Origin: Cristatella mucedo
Lineage: Eukaryota; Bryozoa; Phylactolaemata; Cristatellidae
Direction: 5' to 3'
DNA length: 64,000 nucleotides
Assembly (NCBI GenBank): GCA_009760855.2
Contig: WPIO01000217.1
Span: 186,001 to 250,000, forward strand
Program-made: the position numbers and the translations under genes
The notes under the pieces: generated by a model
The model's database searches: none
Seen by the model: only the letters and a program-made list of their open reading frames with translations
Told to the model about the DNA's origin: nothing
Part shown: piece by piece, positions 50,505 to 61,364 of the stretch
Numbering within the stretch: the first letter of the stretch is position 1
How the letters are laid out: each line of letters begins with the position of its first letter

Positions 50505-50744
50505 GTAAGGTTGAGCACGCTTTGGTGCTCGCGCGAGCTGCGTCGCTCCGTCGGGCGCCGCCGTCGCACCGCTGGGATGCCGGTGCGTGGAAGCTGGCCA
50601 TAGCGAACAATTGCCACAGATCCGAAAGTGAGCATATCCTCGGTTCCATTAAACTTTCACCTAAGCAGTTAAGTTAAATGACTCCAGAGTGTAAACAAAT
50701 GAGCTTGCAGAGTGCACGATTTCGTGCGAATATATGTTAGTAAT

Positions 50745-51115
50745 AGTAATACATTTTTATAATAATAATGCATTTGTTATAGCTCCCTCAGAGAACTCAA
50801 TCTCTTTCTAGGCGCTTCACATTTGCTGCAAAGGAAGCATGATTGAATGATTTTCGCTAAAATGCTCAGTGAACAACAAGCATAACATGGTTAGATGTGA
50901 AGTGCACAGATTCAGCATGCAAATATGGTTAGTGACCGCATGCACGGTGGTTACGCATGAGCGCACAAAGGACGGATCGCACGGACACACGAAATTGTGA
51001 TAAATATACGCATTTTTAGTTTCTTTTCAAATGTAGCAAGTCAGGGCATGTCATGACGGAAGTGAGCTCCAGGCTTAGGAAGCATACGAACTGCACGCAC
51101 GGTCCAAAGGATTTG
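50745..51115 (-). mobile_element. LINE-B 3' end
   Basis: ATT-rich end, CTCAGAGAACTCAATCTCTT tail, 38-bp units and the 3' UTR down to the GTCCAAAGGATTTGA region. Confidence 0.8.
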
Positions 51116-52153
51116 AATAGAGTCGCGTTTGGCCAGCGATTACTCTACGGCAGACACTAACCAAGAGGTCGCAAAGCTTCGGCCTTAAGGCCAGATACGG
51201 CCTAGCTGGCACTCAAGTCCCGCCTAACGCCACCTACTCATTTATTGCTGGATCTATCCTGGGTCTATGCTGGATCTATACTGGATCCGACCTAATTGAA
51301 ATGTCGTGATCTTTTTACCCTCCATCGCTGTGGGTCGCAGCGCAAGTGGTGGCTCGTACTTATTTTTTAACCGGATGTTAGGAGCTAGCATGAAGCAGAA
51401 GCGCCCGATCGCGGAGCGATGACACGTGTCTACCCCTGTAACTGCCGTGCGCGTCGGTGTGTCTGTCGCGACTATTTGCTCGTCCGCCTGGTCGCGCCCA
51501 CTCCGCCGGCCCGGCGGAGTGGCCGCGGCCCAGTTCTTCTGACCCGGTCTTATTAACCTCCTAAAAGTAACACAGTAGCTCGAAAGGGTTTGCCGACCGC
51601 TGCGTCGGCGTCTCAGAAAAATGCGACGCACGCCTTCGGCAGAACTATTCGGCCAGTTAGAGCATGTGGTAATGTGATAGAACACCGCTCGTAAGACTCG
51701 AAGCGTGCACGATGAGCTGCTAGAAATGAACTGCACAATGAACCGCTAGAAATGCGCCGTACAGTCAACTTTGCGTCAGCGTGCCCGCAGCGGAAATTTC
51801 GCTGCTGGGAGCGAAATCGACAAAGTTCGGTCGGGCACGGCTCGCGCTCAGCTCCGAGGCCAGTGCGAGGCTCGACGCTGGCTGGCTGGCTGACCGACGC
51901 CTCGCTACGCGCGTGCCGTCGCGAACCGCAGTCATCGGCGAAGGCCAGCGCCGGCTCTCGCGCGCGCCAGCCCAGCGGGTCGCGCGTCTCCCCAGGCTAC
52001 GGAGGCTAGTCGACGACGGCGCACGCGCGCTCTTCGATCCGTACGCATCCGCCGCCGCCGCCGCCACTACGGCCGGACCACTACACCCTAGACTCTCGCA
52101 AGGAGCGGCCGCACGATGGCCCCGGAGCGCGCTCGGGTGCATCGCGGCTCGGA

Positions 52154-52363
52154 ATGTTTCGACGCCCTTCGTCGCCCTTCGTCGCCCCTCGGGGCGCATC
52201 GCGCTCGTTCTCAAAGGCCTCTCGCACGCATTGTTGCAGCGACGAGTCGGCTGAGGAGGAGGAGCCGAGCGACCTGCGACCGAGGCGCGGCGACACGTTT
52301 TGTCTGGACGCCTGCCTGGCGTGGCTGTGCTTCTGCTGCGTGACGTCGAGCGGCGCCAAGTAG
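52154..52363 (+). CDS. candidate small Cys-rich tail protein or last exon (CYSTM-like)
   Basis: A 69-codon frame with high GC3 and an acidic Ser/Glu run (CCSDESAEEEEPSDL) ends in CLDACLAWLCFCC followed by seven residues and TAG. The spacing C-L-x-A-C-x3-L-C-x-C-C matches the C-terminal Cys-rich membrane module of CYSTM proteins (human CYSTM1 has CLTACWTALCCCC). These are small tail-anchored, stress-linked membrane proteins. It could be a complete short protein or a last exon. AATAAA occurs at about 52979. A 141-residue minus-strand ORF (52081-52506) overlaps, so strand is uncertain. Confidence 0.35.
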   Translation: MFRRPSSPFVAPRGASRSFSKASRTHCCSDESAEEEEPSDLRPRRGDTFCLDACLAWLCFCCVTSSGAK

Positions 52364-52689
52364 GTCGACGAGGAGTCGCCGACGCGACAAGCAGCCGACG
52401 AGCGCGCGCTGGGCACGCGCTCAGCTAGAGAAGCCGTGAGCGCGATGGCCGCCGTCGAGAGGATGCAGGCGTGCGCGACCGAAGCGGAAGCTGCAGCGTA
52501 CGCCACTCTGGCTCGGTCTTTGAGTCCCCACCTCCCCCTCTCTCTCTCCTCCCAGTTCCTTTCGCCGTCTTTCCCGCTTTTTTTCGTCTATCTCTCAATA
52601 TTCACCATGTTTTAATACTTGTGACGTCTCTCGCTATGGCTCTCTGCAGCCGGATCGCTCTTGAATAGCTCTCTCACGTTCTCTGCTTC

Positions 52690-52713
52690 CCTCTCTCTCT
52701 CTCTCTCTCTCTC

Positions 52714-52802
<89 letters not shown>
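52690..52802. repeat. (CT)n microsatellite
   Basis: CT run with rare TAT/ATT interruptions. Confidence 0.98.
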
Positions 52803-52803
<1 letters not shown>

Positions 52804-53074
52804 GTAATACCTGGCTCCTTTGTCAGCATTCAGTTCCGGTCTCGCTGTCTCCGTAGTGTCTCGCAGCATTGCACGCCACCGGTAACGTGCCGTCTTTGTG
52901 CGCTTTTGGACTCACGCTTTCCTCGAGGGCGCTCTCGGCCTAAGGCGCTCGGGACGCGGAAGCCTGGCGAGCGATTGCAATAAACTCGGCAGCTGCCGTA
53001 CTGAGTTGAAATGGTAGAGTTCCAGCAGTCTATTCAGCGTGCTCGTTCCGTGAGGCCTTCACTCAATTCACTCG

Positions 53075-53284
53075 CTATTTCTTCAGCTGGCCCAAGTGAG
53101 CGGATATCTATCGCCCATCGAGGTGCCGCGGCGAGTCTGGAGGCGGCGAGCCGCAAGGCGGCGCTATTTGGCACGCTGCTGGCCGCCTGCTGGGCGCCTC
53201 GCAGAGCGACCGAAGCGGCGAAGGGAAGCCCGAGCGGAAGCCCTAGCGCAAGATGTGCACGGATATTTCGAGGAGATCATGTAG
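53075..53284 (+). CDS. candidate terminal exon, Arg-rich, unrecognised
   Basis: Acceptor TCGCTATTTCTTCAG|CTG leads into an open frame LAQVSGYLSPIEVPRRVWRR, then an Arg-rich helix-like part, ending DVHGYFEEIM and TAG. High GC3. No upstream partner and no family recognised. A second frame (ORF 53011-53355) overlaps. Confidence 0.22.
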   Translation, partial: LFLQLAQVSGYLSPIEVPRRVWRRRAARRRYLARCWPPAGRLAERPKRRREARAEALAQDVHGYFEEIM

Positions 53285-53369
53285 CGTCCCAGCTCGCATT
53301 TCTAATAGAAAGCGAGTTCTCGATTCTAGGCGCTGTCTTGGCTGGACTACTGTGATTTTTCTTCAGCTC

Positions 53370-53880
53370 TGCAGGTCCTAGACTGCGGAGCTAGCTTCCA
53401 CGGTTCTTACGCAACGACAACTACTACTCTCCTGCTGCCTACTGTGGCTCATCCTTTCCGGCCGTCCTGAGCTGCTACTTCCATGCTGCTAGCTACCTCA
53501 CCAGTTCTCCCGACTCTGCTACGCTTCCAACTGTGTCTTTGTAGCGTGAGATGAAGTCTGCTGGCTTCCGAATGCTTGCCGAGAGCCGCTTAGGCTGTGA
53601 GTGAGCTATGCAGCTCCTGCGTAACGCCCGCATAGCCTTTGTGGCTTTGTGGAGTTACAGGCGGAGACACATTACATTGACAAAATTTAGTTTTGGCTGG
53701 GCTTCCAAAAAAGTTACCGAGCCACTGCAGCTGGAGAGCAACGATTTTGCAAGGCTGGTCAGCCAAATCCAGAGGTTTAGTCACGTGTCTCCTACACTGA
53801 GGAGCTTCGATGGCTTCGCAATGATCAGCGGATGCGGAATAGATTTTGTTCTCAATGACGCATCTCATTGAGACGCGTGA
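53370..53880 (+). mobile_element. two adjacent LINE-A fragments
   Basis: 53370-53690 is a LINE-A 3' end finishing GAGACACATTACATTGAC. 53690-53880 is a separate, more upstream LINE-A piece (SFGWASKKVTEPLQLES, then RFSHVSPTL), so two insertions abut. Confidence 0.7.
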
Positions 53881-54261
53881 AGATAGCTATGGCGGGAGGA
53901 CACGATGAGCGATTTTCGGTAGGAACTGACTGAACGGAACAATGAGGAACTGACTGACAGACAGATAAGATGGCAAGCAGAATTTATGGCTGTTGGAAAT
54001 GCTGTTTCTCTCTCCTATGATGTCGAAGGTCAGCTGAATTGTCGTTTAAATCGTCGGAGTTTGAGTTTCTGAAAATCAGACAGTTTTTAAAAGCAGATCT
54101 TTACTGCTGCTACGTTTCAAAGAACAGCGGTTAATAACTGCTTTTACTGTTTTTATTTGACATTTTTTACACTAACTTTTACCGTCAACAGCTTATTTTT
54201 GTGATGAACGCCGTATTGTATATGCTTAGTGGTAAGTTCTAAGTCAATGCATTTCTACTTC

Positions 54262-56510
54262 TTTTAATAATATTTTGCGAATACAAGTGTATTTAACGAC
54301 TTGTCTGATTAACGCGGTCTTAATTTTGTATAGAAATTCCTAAAGATGGGAAAACCTCTTTCAAAATCCGTTGATGTCTGTTTGATAATTTAAATTGCGG
54401 TGTACACTTTCTGGAGATTTTCAGTGCGCTGGCCAGAGTTCCTGATGAGCCTTAATTCGGACTTGAGGCATATGAAACTGTTTTGTGCCCACGACTGCAG
54501 CTAATAATCAATCTTTTTGAAGCAACAAATTTAATGTATCTAAAAGACGCAAGTTCAGACTTTCAGCCTCATTTGACGACTGTGCGATGACACCATATTT
54601 ATCGCTGACTCCAAATTGAAAGACGCTAGATTTCCCGAAAAGATTTAGCATAGTTTTGACGGGTTGACCGATGGATCTTTGAGACTGCGCAGGAGGTTCA
54701 TGAAATCCTTGTGCTATTGCTGTTCAACGCGGCTCTTCAAATTTTCCAGAGCTTGGTACCAACATCATTATTCAGGTTAGAGAGCTTGTTGAGCATGCAC
54801 TCATCAACGTGGCGTCTTTTCGACTTTGATCCTCACAGCAAGTTTCACAGGCTCCATTGCCTTCAGAAGAGGGCGAGTATCAAAATCTACTGTCTCAATT
54901 ATTTATAGCTCGTTGAATTCGTTTAGTGTCTCATGGATGGCTAATTCTGTCTTCAATTGCAACTCTTTATGTTGTTTAGATGAGTTCCAGCGAGTCTTTA
55001 CGTCACGATGCAGTTCAATCTCGCGTCCGAACTTAGCTTTAACTTGGGATTGAAAGACATATTTTGAACTGATAATTTATTGATGAGTTGAAAAGATTGC
55101 ATGATTTCATGAGAAGAGCGTAGTAATCGACATCTCCTTCTAGTATGCCATCGCTGATTACTTCCAAATCTACCTGCTTAAAAAAAGTCCATGTCATCAA
55201 TATCGTCGCTATCCAGGTTTAAATAGTTCATCATATCGGTACTCTTTTTGCCCAACGTGTCGCATACTCAAAGGTGCAGACCATGGTTTCAGCATTACCG
55301 TCCCAGAATATCAATGTGGCTAATACGTTTACTATTAACTGCAGCATCGTTTTGAGTAGATCCCTTGAAATCCTTTTCAATTGTTAATCCAAAACGCTCA
55401 AATGCTGCTCCATTGATTCATACATATCGAGAGCAGTGCACGAACCAAATAAATGAACAAGACTGCTCTCGATCGTTGGCTTATCGCCGCTATCATAATG
55501 TTGACTCAGAAGAATGGGCGTCTCTCAAAATTGTGTATTCATCCACTGTCACGCTAAACTTTAATCATCTCTCTCATTTTACCTCGATGTCAGCAATCGT
55601 TTCTCTTCTTTCCTAATCATTATGCACTACCTTCATCACATCGCTTTCGTTAGCTGGAAGCTGGAATCCATTCTGTGAGATTGATTGCCATATATAATAT
55701 TTCTAGTGATAGCTTTGGTGGATATTCCATCAGTAATGTAATATCATGTATCTCCGCCAATAACTCCACAAAGCCATAAAGACTATAAGGGTGTTACACA
55801 GGAGAGTTTTGTATAGCCCACTCACTGCCATAGCGGCTTTCGGTAGGCATACCGTAGCCGACAGACTTCATCTCACGTAGCAAAGAGAAAGTGGGAAGCA
55901 TAGCAGTGCCAGGAAAGGAGCTGAGGTACTGAACAGCATGGAAGTAGCAGCTCAGGACCGCTGAAAAGATTTGCCGTAGTTGACAGCAGGAGGGTAGTTC
56001 TCGTTGCGTAGAATTGTGGAAGCGAGTTCAATAGTCTAGGAACTGTAGAGCTAAAGCTTCTGTCTCCGACGATCTTTACGGAGAGGAATGAAACAGCTAG
56101 TTAATCGTCCATACAGCAGCTGAGAGCACGAGTAGGCTGAAACTGGTGCAGCAGTTCAGCTAGGTATAGAGGAGCCAAACCGTGGATCAGCATAAGAACC
56201 TTGCTCTGTATTCGTTGATCCACCGGCAGCCATCCTAACTCTTTTAGCAAAGGAGACAAGCGGTCAAACCTCTGAGATTTTCAAATAAGCATTGCAGCCT
56301 TATTCTTAGTAGCCAGATCGGTAACTATCTCCTTCATACTTTTTTGCCAAGGAAATAGGCAATCGCTTTAGTTCTTTTAATGTTCACGGGCTATTCCTCG
56401 GATGTAAACCCTCTAGCAGTTTATGAAAATAAATTCCATGTATTTTCCGGTCAACCTTCAACGTTTTCGTTGAGTTCTTATAGAATTTTATGATTTTTAT
56501 TGCATCTTCC
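54262..56510 (-). pseudogene. hAT-superfamily transposase relic (ZBED-like), interrupted by a LINE
   Basis: Read on the minus strand with several frameshifts and stops, the order matches a hAT transposase: KFSVTVDEYT at 55531-55561 (usual FSLTLDEWTS), a remnant of the HLAVCDTL block near 55240-55290, DVKTRWNSS at 54978-55004 (the hallmark TRWNS), KAMEPVKLAV at 54833-54862, NLLRSLKDPS at 54666-54701, and the C-terminal dimerisation region FERGFPIFRNFYTKLRPR to KYY at about 54262-54380. The N-terminal part upstream of 55680 is split by a LINE-A 3' fragment (55735-56290); KAIAYFLGKK near 56350 may be its continuation. hAT transposases cut and paste DNA through an RNase H-like fold. This copy is dead. 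Confidence 0.85.
55735..56290 (-). mobile_element. LINE-A 3' fragment inserted in the hAT element
   Basis: Starts with the TAATGTAATATCATGTATCTCC tail and runs through the 3' UTR to the KAARLVFRSQRF region in the minus orientation. Confidence 0.8.
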
Positions 56511-57054
56511 ATGTCGAACTTCCAGCTCTTCTGTAGTTATATTCTTTCATTTTGTGGCTTATTATTAAGCTGAAGACGTGGCAGAAAAGAATATCAGTAT
56601 TTGCTGATGCAACGAGATAAATTTTATTAATATCTTAGTTTTTGAAAAATAGCACCTCAGTATTAGTTCTAGACTAATTTGACAAAATAATCATACAATT
56701 CCACTAAGACTCAAATTAAAAAAAAAACTTGTTTACCGTTACATATTTCATATCAATGATGAACGCTGAGCTTCAGTTTTAGCATCTGCTTGCTTAAGAA
56801 TATCCAATAAAAACAGTAAAACAGATGGAAAGAAAACCCAGCTGTTGGCTGTTTTTATTTTTGCCAAAAAACAGCTCGTTTAAGATAACTGTTAAACAGT
56901 TACCAGAAATGGTAGTGGGAATCTGGTCCAGCGACTGATTAGCCTAATGCATGCCTTGAAGAGATCCGATACTAGATGTCAGTGTCCTTAAATTAAGCGA
57001 CGATAAAACAGAACATAAAACATACAAAAGTGACGATGAAACTAACTGCTACTG

Positions 57055-57605
57055 GTAGGACACCCTAAGCACCAGGATGGACTTGAAGCCTTGGCTCTTC
57101 TAATAGGTGATGCTGTTGTGCGACCGCCACTACGTGTTCGGAATTAAGTCATCGTCTGTGACAGCTGTCTAAATTTTGCAAGTTTCTTCAACATAACCGC
57201 TTCCACAGCTAGCCACTGTGCCGGATTGCGATTCACTTTCGCGGTGCTGATCACAACAATTCAACTGGCGTCCTGGTTTCGTACAGGCTGGATAATTGCA
57301 ATTTCATCGTAGCTTGGCTACCGGAAAAGCCATTTGGTATCTGCAGCTGGTGATTAATATATCTGCAAGGCTAGTTAGCGAATTTTTGAGTTTTGACCAT
57401 GTGTATCCTTAGCTAAAGGAGCTTCGATGACGTCCAGTTGATCAAGGCCTACAAACTAAACTCTTACTATGACTCGCAAGGCCTTCTAATGCCTGGCTCC
57501 TTCATACCTAGCTAAATTGCGGTACTTACTGCAGCCTACTCGTCCCCTCAAGTCTTCTATGTACAATAAATAAGCCGTTCTATTCCTCCGCTTAAAGGCC
57601 GTTGG
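57055..57605 (+). mobile_element. LINE-A fragment directly abutting a second copy
   Basis: GHPKHQDGLEALALLIGDAVVRP, then the region down to AVPFLRLKAVGD, stopping just before the 3' UTR. It is joined head-to-tail to the next LINE-A copy at about 57606. Confidence 0.7.
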
Positions 57606-59012
57606 CGACAGAACTATGACATTCTACGTGGCAACGACGACGGGAATGTCACTGCCCTAGCCCTGCTAGATCTGTCTGCTATAAGAAATCATAAGAAATT
57701 CAATTGCCTTCGACACCATTGATCGCGATGTTCTGCTTGAACGATTGAGAACAATGATCGGTCTGGAAGACGAAGCACTGGCGTGGTTTAAATCGTACTT
57801 GTCTGATCGTGTTCAATCCAAATCATGTGGGGGTCAGGTCTCACCCACGAGAAGGGTCACCTGTGGAGTCCCTCAAGGGTCTGTACTCGATCCCTTGCTG
57901 TTCTCCATTCATACACAACCTCTATGGAAAATGATTAAGGCCCATATAATAGCATATCACTTGTATGCTGAAGATACTCTGTTGAATTTGTCATTCAAAC
58001 CGTCGGTATCTGCTGCAGCAACTGAGAAACTGAATGCTTGCCTTGCCAATATTCGATCCTGGATGTCAAAAAACTTCCTGAAATTAAATGATGATAAAAC
58101 TGAACTGCTGCTCATAGGGCACCCTAAGTGTGTGGCTGGATTAAAAGCTTTGCTCTTCTAATAGGTGATGCTATCGTGCGACCATCACCATGTGCTCAAA
58201 ATTTAGGTGTCGCTTTTGACAGCTGCCTCAATTTTAAAAGCTTCATTAAGAAGACTGCTTCTACAGCTAGCCATCACGTCCGATCCCTATATAAAATTAG
58301 GAACTGTCTTCCACAATGGTTGTGAAAAGTTCAACTAGCTCTTTAGTTCTTTACCGGTTGATTACTGTAATTCCTTTTTGGCTGGACTACCAAGAAATCC
58401 AACTAAGCCACTGTAGCTGGCTATGAATATGGCTGCAAGGCTAGTCTTCAAGTCCCAGAGGATTCACCACGTGTCTCCTTTGTTAAAAGAGTTAGGAGGG
58501 CCGCCGGTTGATCAACGGATACAAAGCAAAGTTCTCACACCGACCCACATGGCCCGCCACTGCTGGCTCCTTCGTACCTAGCTGAGTTGCTGCACCAGGT
58601 TCAGCCTCTCTGCGTCCTCAGGTTCTGTATGGACAATAAATTAGCTGTTCCATTCCTCAGCCTGAAGACCGTTGGCGACAGAAGCGTTAGCTCTTTATGT
58701 CCTAGACTGTGGAACTCGCTTCCAAGATTCTTTTGCAACGACAACTACTCTTTTACTGCCGACTATTGCTCATCCTTTTCAGTGGTCTTAAGCTGCTACT
58801 TCTATGCTACTCAATACATCAACTACTCTCCTGACTCTGCTGTGCTTCACACTCTCTTTGTTGCGTGAGACCAAGTCTGTTGGCTACCGAATGCGTACCG
58901 AAAGCCGCTCAGGCTGTGAGTGCGCTATGCAAAACTCTCCTGCGTAACACCCACATGGTCTTTATGACTTTGTGGAGTTACAGACGGAGATACACTACAT
59001 TACATTACATTA
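57606..59012 (+). mobile_element. LINE-A, 5'-truncated
   Basis: Plus strand: VTALALLDLSA, FDTIDRDVLLERLRTMIG, GVPQGSVLDPLLFSIHTQPL, YHLYAEDTLLNLSF (the YADD motif mutated to YAED), NFLKLNDDKTELLLIGHPK, the C-terminal RLWNSLPRFF block, 3' UTR and TACATTACATTA tail. Frameshifts at about 58130 and 58325. Confidence 0.85.
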
Positions 59013-59309
59013 AATTTGCTCTGCAGATCCTAGACTGCGGGAGCTCAATCTCACAATTTTTGGGTAATGACAGAACTGCTACTTACAAGTTACTAACTCG
59101 GCATACAGCTGACTGATTTGAAGACCTAAGGACGACCATTATATATTACTATAGGCAATATTCTAAGAAGGATGTCGAATGCCGTCCGAGCTACCGGCTC
59201 AGCGACCATGCTTCATGAGAATGCAAATGCGATCTGTTACGAAAAGCACACGCTTGCGACGCTGATCAAATGCCGCATAGAGGCACCAATATAGAAACGC
59301 AATGCTCAC

Positions 59310-59455
59310 TTCAGAGGGGAAATCGTCTTTACAGCAGCTGAAGATGTTCATTAACGGACTCCGCCCGAGATCGACGTCGCTGTCGGCACTCCGGCCCAGG
59401 GGCCCACCGCGTGCCAAGGTGACGCTGCCCAGGAGCGTGGGGGTAGCGCCGAGGC
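59310..59455 (-). CDS. candidate internal exon, unrecognised gene
   Basis: Between acceptor CGAGTCTGCAG|GC and donor TCTGAA|GTGAGC a frame with strong GC3 bias reads LGATPTLLGSVTLARGGPLG and ends SPLMNIFSCCKDDFPSE. The frame stays open beyond the donor to 59199. Codon bias and splice signals support an exon, but the family is unknown. Confidence 0.28.
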
Positions 59456-60137
59456 CTGCAGACTCGGTGACCGGCCGTCGAGCTTATTATCGAGTCCTGG
59501 TGCAGGTTCGCCTGTGAGAAAAGCGTAGCGCGGCGGCAACGAAGAACTCTCTGGCTCCTCGGTACAAAGAAGTCTGCCTCCCCACGGTAAAGAGGCGCAT
59601 TCCAGTGCCTCGAGGCGATGCGCAATGACGGTGTTTTTAGTGCTCAGGCCACGGCGTACAGCCACCTGCTTTGCTCGATGCCCTTCAGTACAGCTGGCTC
59701 GTTCGAAGACCAGAGCATAACTGCTCTACTATCTCTTAAACTGGCTTCTTTTTGCACCGTCTAAGTCATTGATTATCAACAATCTTTTTTTTCAACCATT
59801 ATTAGTCAGGAGCTGCTAGTGACCGTAAGCATTAAATAGTCTGGGCGCTTTCGCAAGTACTGTCACGTCTCCGCGATCCCTATTAGCACTGGTAAAAGAT
59901 CGACAGGCCCAATTTTCCCCGACGCTCCAACGTGGACGGGCGATACTAACCCAACGCCCAAAATTCCGCAAACAGTTTCGTCAAGAATCCGACTGTCGCG
60001 AAAGTGCAACAAATTTCCAGTGCACTATAGCCGGCTACAGGCGAAGGGCGATTCGCTCAGACAGACTCATTGCAAGCGTAGAGCAGCCAGCGCTCTCTGC
60101 AAGCACTCAGCGACCGACAAACCGTAGCCGGCCAAGC

Positions 60138-60347
<210 letters not shown>

Positions 60348-60399
60348 TGTGTTGCTTCGGGTCCGACTCGCTCCTTTCAAAACATAAGAAATTCATTCT

Positions 60400-60525
60400 C
60401 ATAGTGCCAAAATAGCGCAATCTCTCTCCCGGTACTTTAACTGTGCTACGGGGCTCGAGCCCGCAATCCTGGTCCCCGGCAGTGGTAAGTGCCTCACCCC
60501 AGGGATAAACCTGGGCTGCATCCTT
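60400..60525 (-). mobile_element. SINE-1
   Basis: Head CCCAGGTTTATCCCTGGGGT, B box GATTGCGGGCTCGAGCCCC and tail GAGAGAGATTGCGCTATTTT. Confidence 0.7.
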
Positions 60526-61086
60526 ATATGCCGGCCACGCATGTCGGAAGTCGTGTATAAATCGGTCTGCACGAATAAATATCACGCTGCTTGAATGACC
60601 AGCTAACCGCGGCTATTTAATAATCGGTATCCGAATCAAAGTCATTGAAGGTCAAAGTCTCTGTCCTTGCTCCAAGTTCAAAGTCGCGATGCATCGCCGA
60701 GCTATCCGGTCAAATTCGAGGTGCATCGCCGTGCTATCTCCTGCCTTACAGCTAGCGTGCTTCCTCGCGACGCTCGGCAACTAATAGCCTCGTAGAGTAA
60801 TGGTACCGTGGACGCTGTCGTATTTTTTCTAAACTTTTTCCTTAGGACGCATTCTGACTGGCTGATATGCAAGCTACAAGTAGCTACTGAGCTTGAATGC
60901 AGCACCTGCCTGCGCCCGCTGCACCGCCTTCTTGTGGCGTGCTGAGCGCCTCGTTTCTACGATGATCGCGCCGATGCGTCTCTCTTAATCGCTACCTGCA
61001 CAGCCTTGTCGCCATTCACTGCTGCTCGCAGCCGACAGTTGTCGTCGATTCGTCCCCCTGGCTCGGTGCAGCGGTATATCACTTAC

Positions 61087-61205
61087 CTTTAACTCCCAAG
61101 ATCGCGTGCTCTCGTCCTGCCGCCTATGCAAAGTACCTGAATACAAACTAAACCCACTTCTAGGCGCCACAGAGAGGTGGCTTTGCGTTCCGGCTCTCCC
61201 GAACA
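61087..61205 (-). CDS. candidate exon with consensus donor
   Basis: Minus-strand frame FGRAGTQSHLSVAPRSG to RSWELK ends exactly at a consensus donor AAAG|GTAAGTG. The acceptor (ACACCAG) is weak. It might belong with the candidate exon at 59310-59455, but the phases do not join directly, so an intermediate exon would be needed. Confidence 0.2.
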
Positions 61206-61364
61206 CTGGTGTGACGTCCGATGTGGGATATGATATTCTTCTCCCACAATTATGACTGGCGTGTATTCGCGCGAGATCGCGCTCTTACCATTTACTTAGA
61301 TGACTTTTCCTGGCATGATAATTGGAGAATTGAACAGCCAGTCTCGAGTCAATTTGAAATGGAT

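Larger units (their letters stand above)
54040..56920 (-). mobile_element. probable extent of the dead hAT element
   Basis: The transposase relic is bracketed by related subterminal sequences in inverted orientation: CTGCTTTTACTGTTTTTATTTGA at 54138-54160 and its near reverse complement at 56803-56824. More loosely similar AACAG-rich motifs lie outside both. Exact terminal inverted repeats and the 8-bp target duplication were not resolved. Confidence 0.5.

Noticed and set aside
51765-52254. Overlapping 149- and 157-codon ORFs on opposite strands
   Set aside because: High GC removes stop codons in several frames at once; no motif, splice signal or decisive codon bias.
55365-55616. 83-codon plus ORF
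   Set aside because: It is the antisense shadow of the hAT transposase relic.
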